DNA of 64,000 nucleotides, taken from CAG-238 sp963601575 (GTDB taxonomy: Bacteria > Bacillota > Clostridia > Peptostreptococcales > Anaerovoracaceae). Shown piece after piece: positions 30,764 through 40,200 of this stretch. Under the pieces are notes generated by a model. The model did no database searches and was not told where the DNA came from. It was given only the letters and a program-made list of their open reading frames with translations. How positions within the stretch are numbered: the first letter of the stretch is position 1; the number at the start of each line of letters is the position of its first letter. The stretch is taken from NCBI GenBank assembly GCA_963601575.1, contig CAVCFO010000003.1:1-64000 (forward strand), written 5' to 3'. The translations under genes and the position numbers were made by a program.

Positions 30764-30857
30764 AATGAAAGTTATAAAAAATGCCTCATGCAATTTTGTC
30801 ATCAAAGGTGAAATGGCCAGGAGAGGTGAAAGGGTGAAGAAAGATAGCAATAATTTC

Positions 30858-30886
30858 TTGTGATATAGGCGGGGCTGTGGTATAAT
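30858..30886 (+). promoter_or_regulatory. Predicted promoter of the pyrH-polC cluster
   Basis: TTGTGA (30858-30863), 17-bp spacer, TATAAT (30881-30886) preceded by TGTGG. The leader to pyrH is about 70 nt. The same GCTGTGGTATAAT string is seen at the rmuC promoter. Confidence 0.65.
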
Positions 30887-30963
30887 GATTCCGGTGATTA
30901 CAAAGGCAATTACAAAGACAGCGTTGCCGTAAAAATAACCACAAAGCATTGGCGGAGGTAATG

Positions 30964-31668
30964 ATGGAACCCATATATAAAAGAGTTTTATTGAAAATAA
31001 GCGGAGAGGCGCTTGCCGGGCAGCAGCGCTTTGGAATCAACGAAGAAATGACCCGAAAGGTTGCCAGGGAAGTGAAAGAAATACATGACCTGGGCGTTCA
31101 GGTGGCAATCGTCGTAGGCGGCGGAAACTTCTGGAGAGGAAGAACCAGCAAGGACATGGACCGCGCCACGGCAGACTATATGGGTATGCTTGCGACGGTT
31201 ATGAACTCCCTCGCTTTGCAGGATGCGTTCCTCGCACTTGGCGTCAGTGCAAAGGTGCAAACGGCGATAGAAATGAGAGAAGTGGCAGAGCCCTATGCCA
31301 GAAGACGGGCGCTCAGCCATTTGGAACACGGCGACATCGTGATTTTCGGAGCGGGAACGGGAAATCCGTTCTTCTCGACGGATACTGCCGCGGCACTCAG
31401 GGCAGCAGAAATAGATGCGGATGTTATCTTGCTTGCCAAGAACATCGACGGAGTTTATGACAGCGATCCTGCTACCAACCCGAATGCGATAAGATTTGAT
31501 GAACTTACTCACATGGAAGTTGTAGAAAGAGACCTAAAGGTTATGGATCTTACGGCGGCAACCATGTGTAAGGATAACGGAATTATGATTCATGTTTTCG
31601 CCATCGCAGGTGACGGCAACGTTCTCAAGGCGATACAGGGCGAGAAGATCGGCACGATTATTAAATAG
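30964..31668 (+). CDS. pyrH: UMP kinase
   Basis: A 234-residue amino-acid-kinase-fold enzyme making UDP from UMP. Motifs: KRVLLKISGEALAG at the start, VVGGGNFWRG near residue 55, GTGNPFFSTDTAAALRAAEI near 138. Start 30964 is the second of two adjacent ATGs and has the better spacing (5 nt) from GGAGG; 30961 is the alternative. First gene of a long same-strand cluster to polC with frr 9 bp behind it, the usual order. Confidence 0.96.
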   Translation: MEPIYKRVLLKISGEALAGQQRFGINEEMTRKVAREVKEIHDLGVQVAIVVGGGNFWRGRTSKDMDRATADYMGMLATVMNSLALQDAFLALGVSAKVQTAIEMREVAEPYARRRALSHLEHGDIVIFGAGTGNPFFSTDTAAALRAAEIDADVILLAKNIDGVYDSDPATNPNAIRFDELTHMEVVERDLKVMDLTAATMCKDNGIMIHVFAIAGDGNVLKAIQGEKIGTIIK

Positions 31669-31677
31669 GAGGAAGAA

Positions 31678-32232
31678 ATGGAAACCATTAAGAAGAATCT
31701 TGAAGAAAGAAGCAAAAAGACGATCTCAATTTTGAAAGAGGATTTGAATACCGTCAGAGCCGGCAGAGCAAATCCGTCGCTCCTTGACAAGGTGCAGGTG
31801 GAGTACTACGGAACGCCGACACCGCTGAAGAACCTGGCAAACATTTCGGTTCCTGATCCTAGAACTCTGATGATCACACCGTTTGACCCTAAATCGATTC
31901 CGGAAATCGAAAAGGCGATCAACATCGCAAACATCGGCATCAACCCATCTAACGACGGAAAGTGCGTAAGACTGGTAATTCCGCAGGTAACCGAGGAGAG
32001 AAGAAAAGAACTCACCAAAACCGTCAAGAAAATGGGCGAGGACAGCAAAATTGCCATCAGAAACCTCAGAAGAGAGGCAAACGACGAGCTGAAGAAGCTC
32101 GAAAAGTCTCATGAGATCACAGAGGATGAGCTGAAAAAGGCTTTGGATGACGTTCAAAAGGCAACGGACAAGACAACCAAAGAAATCGACGAAATCGTTG
32201 CGGCAAAGGATAAGGAAATCATGGAAGTATAA
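31678..32232 (+). CDS. frr: Ribosome recycling factor
   Basis: A 184-residue protein with the family patterns LNTVRAGRANPSLLDKVQVEYYGTPTPL near residue 24 and RNLRREANDELKKLEK near 132. With EF-G it splits post-termination ribosomes. Strong GGAGGAAG site; immediately behind pyrH. Confidence 0.97.
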   Translation: METIKKNLEERSKKTISILKEDLNTVRAGRANPSLLDKVQVEYYGTPTPLKNLANISVPDPRTLMITPFDPKSIPEIEKAINIANIGINPSNDGKCVRLVIPQVTEERRKELTKTVKKMGEDSKIAIRNLRREANDELKKLEKSHEITEDELKKALDDVQKATDKTTKEIDEIVAAKDKEIMEV

Positions 32233-32291
32233 GCTTCCGTCGCAAATCATAAAAGCATCATAGGAAGAAATCATAATAGGAAGAAACATTT

Positions 32292-32316
32292 GTGTGGCTA
32301 TATTTTGTAGCCACAC
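32292..32316 (+). terminator. Hairpin between frr and uppS
   Basis: GTGTGGCTA (32292-32300) and TAGCCACAC (32308-32316) form a perfect 9-bp stem with loop TATTTTG, followed by TCTTTATA. It may be a partial terminator or an RNA end protecting the pyrH-frr message, 18 bp before the uppS start. Confidence 0.55.
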
Positions 32317-32333
32317 TCTTTATAGGAGAAGTA

Positions 32334-33062
32334 ATGAGCCAAATTACAAATATTCCGAGGCATGTTGCAATCATCATGGACGGAAACGGCCGCTGGGCGG
32401 AAAAGAACAAGGTCACAAGGCTTTCCGGTCATAACCAGGGAATGTATGCCATGAAGGAGATAATAAAGCGGGCAGACGTCCTGGGAATAAAATATCTTAC
32501 CGTCTACGCATTTTCCACGGAGAACTGGAAACGCTCGCAGGAAGAAGTGGGGGGAATATTTAACCTGCTTGTAAAATTCGTTGCCAGCGAGCTTACGGAG
32601 CTTGACGAAAATAACGTAAAAGTGCATATCCTCGGAGATTATAAAAAGATCCCAAAATCCGCAATAGCCAGTATAGATAAGGCGCTTGCGGTTACGAAAG
32701 ATAACGACGGCTTGCAGTTTAACATTGCGCTTAACTACGGAAGCCGTGCGGAAATCACAAGAGCGGCAGCAAAAATAGCCGGAGAGGCAGCGAGCGGGGA
32801 AATACGTCCTGAGGAAGTGACGGAAGAATTGATTTCCCGCTATCTTTATACCGGAGACGAAAACGGCAACATCCCGGATCCTGATCTTATCATAAGGACG
32901 AGCGGGGAGATGCGGCTTTCAAACTTTTTGCTTTGGCAGGCGGCTTATAGCGAATTTGCCTTTACAGACAGCCTCTGGCCGGATTTTGCGCCGGAGGAAT
33001 TTGAAAAAATTATTGAGGAGTTTACTCATAGAGGCCGCAGATTCGGCGGACGGAAAGGGTAG
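32334..33062 (+). CDS. uppS: Undecaprenyl diphosphate synthase
   Basis: A 242-residue cis-prenyltransferase: MDGNGRWAEKNKVTRLSGH near residue 14 (catalytic Asp), YAFSTENWKRS near 62 and PDLIIRTSGEMRLSNFLLWQ near 183. It makes the C55 carrier lipid for cell wall synthesis. ATG 32334 follows AGGAGAAGT; the frame is open upstream through the hairpin. First of the lipid/envelope block uppS-cdsA-dxr-rseP-ispG. Confidence 0.96.
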   Translation: MSQITNIPRHVAIIMDGNGRWAEKNKVTRLSGHNQGMYAMKEIIKRADVLGIKYLTVYAFSTENWKRSQEEVGGIFNLLVKFVASELTELDENNVKVHILGDYKKIPKSAIASIDKALAVTKDNDGLQFNIALNYGSRAEITRAAAKIAGEAASGEIRPEEVTEELISRYLYTGDENGNIPDPDLIIRTSGEMRLSNFLLWQAAYSEFAFTDSLWPDFAPEEFEKIIEEFTHRGRRFGGRKG

Positions 33063-33070
33063 GAAAATAA

Positions 33071-33880
33071 ATGAAAACAAGAATTATCTCGGCATGTGTC
33101 ATGCTGCCGCTGCTTGCACTTGTATATATTGGCGGCTACTGGCTCATGGGAGCCTGTATAATCGTAAGCGCCATTGCGGTGAGAGAATTTTATAAAGGCT
33201 ACGAGGCGGCAGGAACAAAGCCGAGTTACATATTGGCATACCTCGGACTTTTCCTGCTATATGCCCTAGAAATTTGCTATCCGGCGGATGGTAGGCTCAT
33301 GCTCTTTTGGATTGTGCTGATGGTCATGGGCTCCATGATATATGGCTTCAAGGTTAACGATAGAAAGCTTGATGATATGTCCGCAACGCTCCTTGGAATA
33401 TTATATTGCGTGTTTTTTCCATTCCATATAACCCTCATCGACAGGAGCGAGTATAGCATCCTGATCTGGCTGGTGTTCCTGGCGGCATTCGGCACGGACA
33501 TCATGGCATATTTCGTTGGAATGGCAATCGGAAAGCACAAGCTTTGCCCAAATCTAAGCCCGAAGAAGAGTAAGGAGGGAGCGGCAGGCGGAGTGCTTGG
33601 AAGCATAATTTTCTGCGGCATTTTCGCATATCTTGTTATTCCGGAAATGCTCACCGAGGCGATGATCATAGCGATAGCAGGCAGCGTCGTGGCGCAGCTT
33701 GGCGACCTTTCGGCTTCTGCTTTCAAACGCCAGATGGGTATCAAGGACTACGGCAACCTCATTCCGGGACACGGCGGGATCCTAGATCGCTTCGACAGCG
33801 TATTCTTTACTGCGCCCATGGTATATTATTGCATTTTGCTTGTGAATGAGGCACAGGAAGCCATGCCGATTGTCCAATAA
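33071..33880 (+). CDS. cdsA: Phosphatidate cytidylyltransferase
   Basis: A 269-residue membrane enzyme (about 7-8 segments) making CDP-diacylglycerol from phosphatidate and CTP. The family signature SAFKRQMGIKDYGNLIPGHGGILDRFDS is at about residues 217-244, and LSPKKSKEGAAGGVLGS near 162. Eight bases separate it from uppS. Confidence 0.95.
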   Translation: MKTRIISACVMLPLLALVYIGGYWLMGACIIVSAIAVREFYKGYEAAGTKPSYILAYLGLFLLYALEICYPADGRLMLFWIVLMVMGSMIYGFKVNDRKLDDMSATLLGILYCVFFPFHITLIDRSEYSILIWLVFLAAFGTDIMAYFVGMAIGKHKLCPNLSPKKSKEGAAGGVLGSIIFCGIFAYLVIPEMLTEAMIIAIAGSVVAQLGDLSASAFKRQMGIKDYGNLIPGHGGILDRFDSVFFTAPMVYYCILLVNEAQEAMPIVQ

Positions 33881-33903
33881 ATTGAAAGACCTGAGGACAT
33901 ACC

Positions 33904-35043
33904 ATGAAAAAAATTACGATTTTAGGCAGCACAGGTTCCATCGGAACCCAGAGCCTGGAAGTGATAAAAAAGCATCCCGATAGGTTTGCGGTTGAGGCGC
34001 TAACCTGCGGGAAAAATACAGAGAGACTGGCTGAGCAGATTCAAATGTTTCGGCCTTCTTTTGCTGTTACGGAAAAGGCAGAGGACGCGGCAAGGCTTGC
34101 AAAAATCTTTCCCGAAACCGAATTTTCCTGGGGCGAAAAGGGGCTTATCGAGGCTGCAGGCGGCGGCTGCGATATGGTTCTTAACTCCCTTGTGGGAATG
34201 AGAGGCCTTGCGCCTACCTGCGCCGCTATTGCATCAGGCAAGGACATCGCCCTTGCCAACAAGGAGACACTTGTTGCAGGCGGCGCCCTCGTAATGGACG
34301 CAGCGGCAAAGGCGGGGATAAAGCTTTTGCCGGTAGACAGCGAGCACAGCGCTATTTTCCAATGCCTTGAGGGAAACAAAGAAAGGCCGATAAAGAAAAT
34401 TCTTCTCACAGCAAGCGGCGGGCCTTTCCGTGGATATACGACGGAGCAGCTTGAAAATGTAACCCTTGAGCAGGCGCTGAAACATCCTAACTGGAGCATG
34501 GGTCAGAAGATTACCATAGATTCTGCCACCATGATGAACAAAGGACTTGAGGTAATTGAGGCGAAATGGCTTTTCGACGTCCCGGCAGAGAAAATCCAAA
34601 TTCTCGTTCATCCCCAGAGCATAGTCCACTCGGCGGTGGAGTTTGAGGATAATTCCGTGATTGCCCAGATGGGAATTGCCGACATGAAAATTCCTATCAG
34701 CCTTGCGCTTGGCTATCCGGACAGGCTAAGAAGCACAGGCAGAGAGCTTGATTTCTTCACGGAGGGCGCAAACCTTACATTTGAGAAACCAAATCCTGAG
34801 GTTTTCGGCTGCATAAGGCTCGCTTATGATGCGATAGAAGCGGGAGGAAGCTATCCTGCAGCGCTGAATGCCGCCAACGAGGTGCTGGTTTCGGCATTTC
34901 TTGACCAAAAAATACGCTTTATGGACATACAAAAAACACTTGAACGCATTATGCATGACCATAAACCGGTATATAATTTAGATTTAGAGGGTATCTTAGA
35001 AGTTGACAGAAAGACGAGAGAATTAACGGGGGAAATTTTATGA
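33904..35043 (+). CDS. dxr: 1-deoxy-D-xylulose 5-phosphate reductoisomerase
   Basis: A 379-residue NADPH enzyme of the non-mevalonate isoprenoid pathway. Motifs: ILGSTGSIGTQSLEVI (Rossmann start), LANKETLVAGG near residue 118, PVDSEHSAIFQCL near 143 and MMNKGLEVIEAKWLF near 203. It supplies isoprenoid units for uppS in the same block, and overlaps rseP by four bases. Confidence 0.97.
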   Translation: MKKITILGSTGSIGTQSLEVIKKHPDRFAVEALTCGKNTERLAEQIQMFRPSFAVTEKAEDAARLAKIFPETEFSWGEKGLIEAAGGGCDMVLNSLVGMRGLAPTCAAIASGKDIALANKETLVAGGALVMDAAAKAGIKLLPVDSEHSAIFQCLEGNKERPIKKILLTASGGPFRGYTTEQLENVTLEQALKHPNWSMGQKITIDSATMMNKGLEVIEAKWLFDVPAEKIQILVHPQSIVHSAVEFEDNSVIAQMGIADMKIPISLALGYPDRLRSTGRELDFFTEGANLTFEKPNPEVFGCIRLAYDAIEAGGSYPAALNAANEVLVSAFLDQKIRFMDIQKTLERIMHDHKPVYNLDLEGILEVDRKTRELTGEIL

Positions 35044-36080
35044 AAACAGCAATTCTTGCGATTTTACTATTCTGCGTGATGATCTTTCCTCATGAGCTGG
35101 GGCATTTCATCGCGGCGAAAAGATGCGGAGTACGCGTCAACGAATTCGCGTTCGGCATGGGACCTGTGATTTGGAAGAAGCAAAGAGGGGAAACGCTTCA
35201 CAGCATCAGGCTTCTTCCCATCGGCGGATTTTGCGCCATGGAGGGAGAGGACGAGGAATCTGAGGATGAGCGCGCCTTCGGAAACAAGAAGCCTTGGCAA
35301 AAGATAGTAATACTTGCGGCAGGTTCTCTTATGAATGTCCTTTGCGCCATTATCATCATGTGCATCGTGGTGGGCGTGCGGGGATTTGCGACGACGACGA
35401 TCGGCCAGATCACGGGAGGCAGCGCGGCAGAGGCCTCGGGCCTTGCAGTTGGCGACAAGATTATCAGCATAACTACGTCGCAAGAAACCTACGAGATAGA
35501 TCAGTGGGCGGACGTATCCGAGGCTATGAATTCTGTCACAAGTGGCGATGCCATAACCATCGGCTACGAAAGAGGCGGAAGCTCATATACCGTGGATGCA
35601 AATCCAACTCTTTCGGAGGGCGTGGATTCTCAAGGAAACACCGTAAATTACTATGTCCTTGGCATCAGCTGCAAGATAAGCCATAGCCCATTCAAAGCTC
35701 TGGTCGCGGGAACCCAGTCCACCTGGGCGATGACGAAGATGATGTTTGCGGCGCTTTTGCAGCTTTTTACGGGTGAGGCAAGTCCCGATGAGCTGACGGG
35801 GCCTGTCGGAATGGTGCAAATGGTCAGCAAGACTACCGAATACGGATTTTGGTATTACGGCTTTCTTACGGCGCTGATTTGCCTGAACCTTGCGGTGATA
35901 AATATGCTTCCGCTTCCGGCACTTGATGGCGGAAGGATCATCTTCGTGCTATATAGCGCGCTCACCGGCAAACAGGTGAGCGAGAAGGTCGAAGGCACCA
36001 TTCACCTCGCGGGGCTGGCTCTTCTGATGCTGCTCATGATATATGTTACCTTCAACGATGTCGAAAGGATATTCGGCTGA
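35040..36080 (+). CDS. rseP: Site-2-type zinc metalloprotease RseP/RasP
   Basis: A 346-residue intramembrane protease with the zinc motif HELGH at residues 18-22 in the first membrane segment, one PDZ domain (about 110-200, MGQITGGSAAEASGLAVGDKIIS-like), and the C-terminal NMLPLPALDGGR motif near 285. It cleaves anti-sigma factors and signal-peptide remnants. ATGA overlap with dxr. Confidence 0.94.
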   Translation: MKTAILAILLFCVMIFPHELGHFIAAKRCGVRVNEFAFGMGPVIWKKQRGETLHSIRLLPIGGFCAMEGEDEESEDERAFGNKKPWQKIVILAAGSLMNVLCAIIIMCIVVGVRGFATTTIGQITGGSAAEASGLAVGDKIISITTSQETYEIDQWADVSEAMNSVTSGDAITIGYERGGSSYTVDANPTLSEGVDSQGNTVNYYVLGISCKISHSPFKALVAGTQSTWAMTKMMFAALLQLFTGEASPDELTGPVGMVQMVSKTTEYGFWYYGFLTALICLNLAVINMLPLPALDGGRIIFVLYSALTGKQVSEKVEGTIHLAGLALLMLLMIYVTFNDVERIFG

Positions 36081-36102
36081 ATATAGACACGGAAAGACAG
36101 AA

Positions 36103-37215
36103 ATGAAGGCGGAAATGAAGACAGAAGTAATGGATAATAGAAAAAAGACGAAAAAAATAAGATGCGGCGAGCTTTTTATCGGCGGCGACGCACCTATTAC
36201 GATACAATCCATGACCAACGTGGACTCAAGGGACGAAAAAGCTCTCGTTTCTCAGGTCACAAGACTTGCGGATGCAGGCTGCGACATCGTGAGAATAGCA
36301 GTGCCTGACATGCAGTCCGCAGAGGTCTTTGCGCGGGTAAGAAAAACTATCCCAAAAGAAATCCCGCTGGTTGCGGACATACATTTTGATTACAGGCTTG
36401 CAATAGCAGCCATAAAGGCAGGAGCGGATAAAATCAGGATAAACCCCGGAAATATCGGGGACAGCCAGAGGCTTCGGGCGGTGGTGGAAGCTGCTAAGGA
36501 GCGGCAAATTCCAATCCGCGTAGGGGTAAATTCCGGTTCGCTGGAAAAGCCGATTCTTGAAAAATACGGCAGGGTAACGCCGGCGGGACTCTGCGAAAGC
36601 GCCCTGAATAACCTGAAACTCATCGAGGAATTTGACTACGACAGGCTGGTGGTTTCCATAAAGTCATCCGATGTAAGGCTAAATTACGATGCGCATAAGA
36701 TTCTTTCGGAGAGCACCGACTATCCGATCCACATAGGAATCACCGAGTCGGGAACTCCGGCAAGGGGCAAGATAAAATCCGCCATAGGAATCGGTGCGCT
36801 TCTCCTCGCGGGGATCGGCGATACGATGCGCGTTTCGCTGACCGCAGACCCCGTGCAGGAGATCCTCTTTGCAAAGGAAATCCTAAAGGATACCGGGATT
36901 CGGGGCGCAGGGATAGACCTCGTTTCGTGCCCGACCTGCGGCAGAACAAAGCTTGATCTTGAGCATGTCGCCTGCGAAGTAGAAAAAAGGCTTGTGCCTA
37001 TAGAGCAAAAATTGATAAAATCGGGTCACAGCCCCCTCAAGGTCGCAGTAATGGGCTGCGCCGTAAACGGCCCGGGAGAGGCAGCAGAAGCTGACTTTGG
37101 AATTTGCGGCGGCGACGGGAGAGGACTTCTGTTTTCTAAGGGCAAAATCGTAAAAAATGTGCCGGAGGGCAGGCTCGTAGATGAACTGATTAGCATGATA
37201 GAGGCAAATATATGA
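36103..37215 (+). CDS. ispG: 4-hydroxy-3-methylbut-2-enyl diphosphate synthase
   Basis: A 370-residue iron-sulfur enzyme of the non-mevalonate pathway. N-terminal barrel (GGDAPITIQSMTNVDSRD), then a C-terminal [4Fe-4S] domain with SCPTCGRTKLDLEHVA and GCAVNGPGEAAEADFGICGG. Start is uncertain: ATG 36103 has GGAAAG upstream, 36115 and 36130 are in frame, and 36130 (MDNRKKTKKI) best matches the family N-terminus. It lies directly upstream of polC with ATGA overlap. Confidence 0.94.
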   Translation: MKAEMKTEVMDNRKKTKKIRCGELFIGGDAPITIQSMTNVDSRDEKALVSQVTRLADAGCDIVRIAVPDMQSAEVFARVRKTIPKEIPLVADIHFDYRLAIAAIKAGADKIRINPGNIGDSQRLRAVVEAAKERQIPIRVGVNSGSLEKPILEKYGRVTPAGLCESALNNLKLIEEFDYDRLVVSIKSSDVRLNYDAHKILSESTDYPIHIGITESGTPARGKIKSAIGIGALLLAGIGDTMRVSLTADPVQEILFAKEILKDTGIRGAGIDLVSCPTCGRTKLDLEHVACEVEKRLVPIEQKLIKSGHSPLKVAVMGCAVNGPGEAAEADFGICGGDGRGLLFSKGKIVKNVPEGRLVDELISMIEANI

Positions 37216-40200
37216 AGAATCTTATAAGCAGGAGCATCGACTGGGAGGCTCTTGGCGGAGAAAAAAACGAATATAAATTTGAACTTGGAAAAGGCGTGAT
37301 TCACAGGGAATCGGGCGTGCTGGAGATGCCGGTACGCCTTAATTTTGTGATGCCTTTTTTGGATTACGAAAAGATAAAGGCGCTGATTATAAATAAGCTT
37401 GATATGATTTCTGAGGTGAAATTTGCCTTTGAATATGATGAGATGGCGCTCTCTGATGCTCTTATCGCAAGGCTTTTCCTGCCATATATGATCGAAGAAG
37501 TAAACGGAGATTATATTTCTATCACCAAGATGATAGACGAGAAGAAGGTAAGCGTAGCAGAAGGCGAGGTAACATATTATGCACTGGGAGATTTCGCGGC
37601 GAAGCAGCTAAACGATAGGCTCGCCCGCAGATTTTCCGAAATCCTAAGAGATACCTTCGGCATAAGCATGAAGGTGAGATTCGAGAATAATGTCAATAAA
37701 TATGAAGAAATGCACCGCTCATTCAGCGAAAATGAAGAAAAGGAAATAGAGGAGACCGCTCGCAAGTACCGAGAAGAAATCGAGGCTCGCGCTGCCGCCT
37801 CCGCAAAATCCGCGGAAAATTCGGAAAGGCCCGATGCATCTTCCGCCTCCGGAAAGAGTTTCGGCGGCTACGGCAGCTTCGGCGGAAAAAACGGCGGCGA
37901 GGGTGGCTGGAAACGCAGGGAAAAAGAGCTTCCTGCGTCGGGAAACCGCATTATGGGCAGAGAAATTGCCGGTGGAAAGACCGCAGAGCTCAGAGACATC
38001 GACCCGAAGATGGGAACGGTGGTGATCGAGGGAGTTCTTTTCAGGATATCCGAACGGCTTATCAAAAATGGAAACCACCTTGTATCCCTTTTGATTACGG
38101 ACAACAAGACCACGATCTGCGCAAAGGCTTTCGTTACCGAGGCGAAGTGGGGCGAAATAAACGAACTATTGAAGCCGGGAGATGCGGTAAAGCTCCGGGG
38201 AGAAGTCCAGTGGGACACCTTCGAGAACATGAACACCATAATGTTCAAAGACCTAGAAAAACAGGACAGAGCCGCAGGCAGAGAAGATACATGGCAGGAC
38301 GGAAAGAGGGTGGAGCTTCACATCCACTCAAAGATGAGCCAGATGGACGGCTTTAACGAGGCGGCGGATATCGTTTCCCTTGCCGCGAAATGGGGTCAGC
38401 CGGCTGTGGCAATCACCGACCACGGCGTGGTTCAGGCCTTCCCGGACTGCGCGGCGGCGGCGAAGAAACAGGCGGAAAAGGGCCGCCCCATAAAGGTTAT
38501 TTACGGTCTGGAGGGCTACGTATTCGACGATTCGGACTGCAAAGACGAAAAGGAAGAAATCGACTACAAAACAAAGCCTACGAATCATATCATAATTCTG
38601 GCAAAGACCCAGGAGGGCTTAAAGAATATTTACAAGCTTGTGTCCTACTCCCATTTGAATTATTTTTACAAAAAACCGAGGCTTCCGTGGTCTGTCATCG
38701 AGGCGCATAGAGATGGACTTATCATAGGCTCCGCTTGCAGTGCCGGCGAAGTTTTCCTGTCCATGGTGAAGCAGGTTACATATAACAAAAGAACCCATAC
38801 CCAAAACGTTATAGAGCAGAAAAGCCCGGCAGAGCAGGAAAAAATCGCTTCCCGCTACGACTACCTTGAAATTCAGCCTATCATCAACAATCACTTTATG
38901 CTGGAAAGCGAGTTTTATCTCGACGGAAAACGAGTAGAAACGGAGGATGATCTTCGGGAAATAAATAAGAGAATCCTCGCCCTTGCAGACAAGCTGGGAA
39001 AGCGGGTGGTTGCCACCACGGACTCCCACTATACCGAGCCTGACGATGCAATTTACAGAAACATCATCATGGCAGGAATGGGTTACGACGATGCGGAAAA
39101 CGGCGAGGGTCTTTATATGAAAACCACCGACGAGATGATGGAGGAATTTTCCTATCTCGCTGGCAGGGCAAGGGAAGTTGTCATCGACAATACGAACTAT
39201 ATAGCAAGCCTCGTTGACGGAGAAATCCGCCCCGTACCTGCGGGGAAATTTCCGCCAAAAATCGAGGGCGCAGAGGAAACCCTACGAAAAACCTGCATGG
39301 AAAGAGCCCACGAACAGTATGGCAATCCTCTCCCGAAAGAAATTGAGGAGAGGCTTGATGTCGAGCTTAATTCCATCATAAACAACGGCTATGCGGTGAT
39401 GTATGTAAGCGCCCAGATGCTTGTAAATAAGTCATTGCAAGACGGCTATCTGGTCGGCTCCAGAGGTTCGGTAGGGTCTTCCTTTGCAGCCACCATGGCG
39501 GGAATTACCGAGGTAAATCCCCTGGACCCGCATTATCTTTGCCCGAACTGCAAAAAGATTATTTGGGGAGATATGCAAAAATACGACTGCGGCGTGGATA
39601 TGCCGCCCATGGACTGCCCGGACTGCGGCACTCCCATGAAGCGGGACGGCTATACCATTCCTTTCGCCACATTCCTTGGGTTCAAGGGAAACAAAGAGCC
39701 GGATATCGACCTTAACTTTGCCGGAGAATACCAGCCGATCGCCCACAAATATGTAGGGGTTATCTTCGGGGACAAGAATGTGTTTAAAGCGGGAACCGTT
39801 GGCACCGTGGCGGAAAAGACCGCTTATGGCTATGTGGCAAAATACTTCGACGAGAGAAATATTCCGGTGAACAAATACGAAAAGGACAGGCTCACTCAGC
39901 ACTGCACCGGAGTAAAACGTACCACGGGACAGCATCCCGGCGGCATCGTAATCTGTCCGGACGATCACGAAATCTTTGAGTTTTGCCCGATCCAGCATCC
40001 GGCAAACGATGTAAATACGGATATTATTACCACACACTTTGACTATCACAAGATAGACGAGAATCTTCTCAAGCTGGATATTCTCGGTCACGATGTGCCT
40101 TCTATGATACGTCAGCTTCAGGACATGACCGGTACGGAGCCGCTAAAAATCGACCTTACCGACAGAAAGGTTCTTAGCATTTTTAACGGGATAGAGGCGC